Shown here: positions 4,896 to 5,120 of the stretch, in pieces
Layout of the letters: each line of letters opens with the position of its first letter
Numbering within the stretch: the stretch's first letter is position 1
Source: an uncultured Clostridia bacterium
Lineage (GTDB): Bacteria; Bacillota_A; Clostridia; Christensenellales; Aristaeellaceae
NCBI GenBank assembly: GCA_947165745.1
Contig: CAMVBO010000161.1
Coordinates: 1-5,120 of the forward strand
Direction: 5' to 3'
Length of the DNA: 5,120 nucleotides
Notes under the pieces: model-generated
Database searches by the model: none
Seen by the model: only the letters and a program-made list of their open reading frames with translations
Told to the model about the DNA's origin: nothing
Translations under genes and position numbers: made by a program

Positions 4896-4924
4896 ACAAA
4901 AAGCCTTCCCCGTTGAGGAAGGCT
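4896..4924 (-). terminator. Rho-independent terminator of the acylphosphatase gene
   Basis: On the minus strand an 8 bp perfect stem, AGCCTTCC with GGAAGGCT (4924-4917 and 4909-4902), encloses a 7-nt loop and runs straight into a T-run (4902-4897). Its first stem base is the last base of the acylphosphatase stop codon, so translation and termination signals touch. It is directional for minus-strand transcripts. Confidence 0.8.
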
Positions 4925-5120
4925 CACCACCGGCTGTCCCGGGTCGCGAAGCCGCGCTCGTCCGGCTCGACGGGGATGTCCCTGGCCTCCATGCGCTCCA
5001 CACGCACGTACAGGCCCCGCTCGATCATCTGGATCACCCGGTCGATCTGTTCCTCCGTGCCCTGAATCTCCATGGACACGGTGCCGCCCACGTCGTTGCG
5101 CACCCAGCCCGTGGCCCCCA
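4924..5120 (-). CDS. acyP: Acylphosphatase (partial, N-terminus off window)
   Basis: The 64 C-terminal codons of a small cytoplasmic enzyme that hydrolyses acyl phosphates such as carbamoyl phosphate. The visible part begins with GATGWVRNDVGGTVSMEIQG, matching the family signature GxxGWVxNxxxGxVxxxxxG; the Asn of WVRN is the catalytic asparagine that orients the water. The catalytic arginine of the phosphate loop lies in the missing N-terminal part. The helix that follows (EEQIDRVIQMIERG) and the strand YVRVERMEA fit the alpha/beta sandwich. The stop is TGA at 4926-4924. Acylphosphatases are about 90 residues, so roughly 25-30 are missing. The tail after the last strand (DIPVEPDERGFATRDSRW) differs from the short ending of typical members. 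It is convergent with the FMN-enzyme gene. Confidence 0.85.
   Translation of the reverse strand, partial: GATGWVRNDVGGTVSMEIQGTEEQIDRVIQMIERGLYVRVERMEARDIPVEPDERGFATRDSRW

Noticed and set aside
3931..4899. A 322-codon minus-strand open frame antisense to the FMN enzyme
   Set aside because: It is His/Gly/Ala-rich shadow composition with no recognisable motif; the plus-strand gene has a promoter, ribosome binding site and clear family signatures.
1..5120. CRISPR array, tRNA, rRNA, riboswitch, phage or toxin-antitoxin genes
   Set aside because: I saw no regularly spaced direct repeats, no cloverleaf or rRNA-like sequence, no recognisable riboswitch core and no small gene pair with a start signal in the gaps.

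Overview
The window is GC-rich in its genes, with AT-richer regulatory gaps. The genes have strong AGGAGG-type ribosome binding sites, and the main operon is a carbohydrate ABC importer of the LplB/LplC (YtcP/YteP) type. Together these suggest a high-GC member of the Clostridia (Firmicutes), probably an uncultured gut-type lineage. This is an inference from gene content and style; no ribosomal or phylogenetic marker is present.

Layout. On the minus strand, read right to left, there is a three-gene sugar importer: permease 1 (lplB-like, 3777 to 2824), permease 2 (lplC-like, 2409 to 1483) and a secreted solute-binding protein (1248 to beyond the left edge). The gaps between these genes are unusually large and full of structure. 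The 414 bp gap between the permeases holds a 164 bp MITE-like element with perfect 15 bp terminal inverted repeats, an inverted pair of palindromic intergenic repeats, a perfect hairpin and short heptamer repeats. The 234 bp gap between permease 2 and the binding protein holds three hairpins. No ATPase gene is visible, so the importer probably uses a shared MsmX-type ATPase encoded elsewhere, as is known for this transporter family.

A divergent regulatory region (3778-3957) separates the transporter from a plus-strand gene at 3958-4839. That gene encodes a short, divergent member of the FMN-dependent alpha-hydroxy-acid dehydrogenase/oxidase family. Each direction has a recognisable promoter (TTTACA-18-TATAAT on plus; an extended -10 TGTTATACT on minus). 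Each promoter is overlaid by inverted repeats that look like operators, so the two units may be regulated separately or together. The plus gene is followed by a large hairpin.

At the right edge is the 3' part of an acylphosphatase gene on the minus strand. Its rho-independent terminator begins inside its stop codon. No wholly new system is evident. The most unusual points are the MITE inserted exactly at the lplB stop codon, the structured mosaic inside the operon, and the altered active-site motif and short N-terminus of the FMN enzyme.
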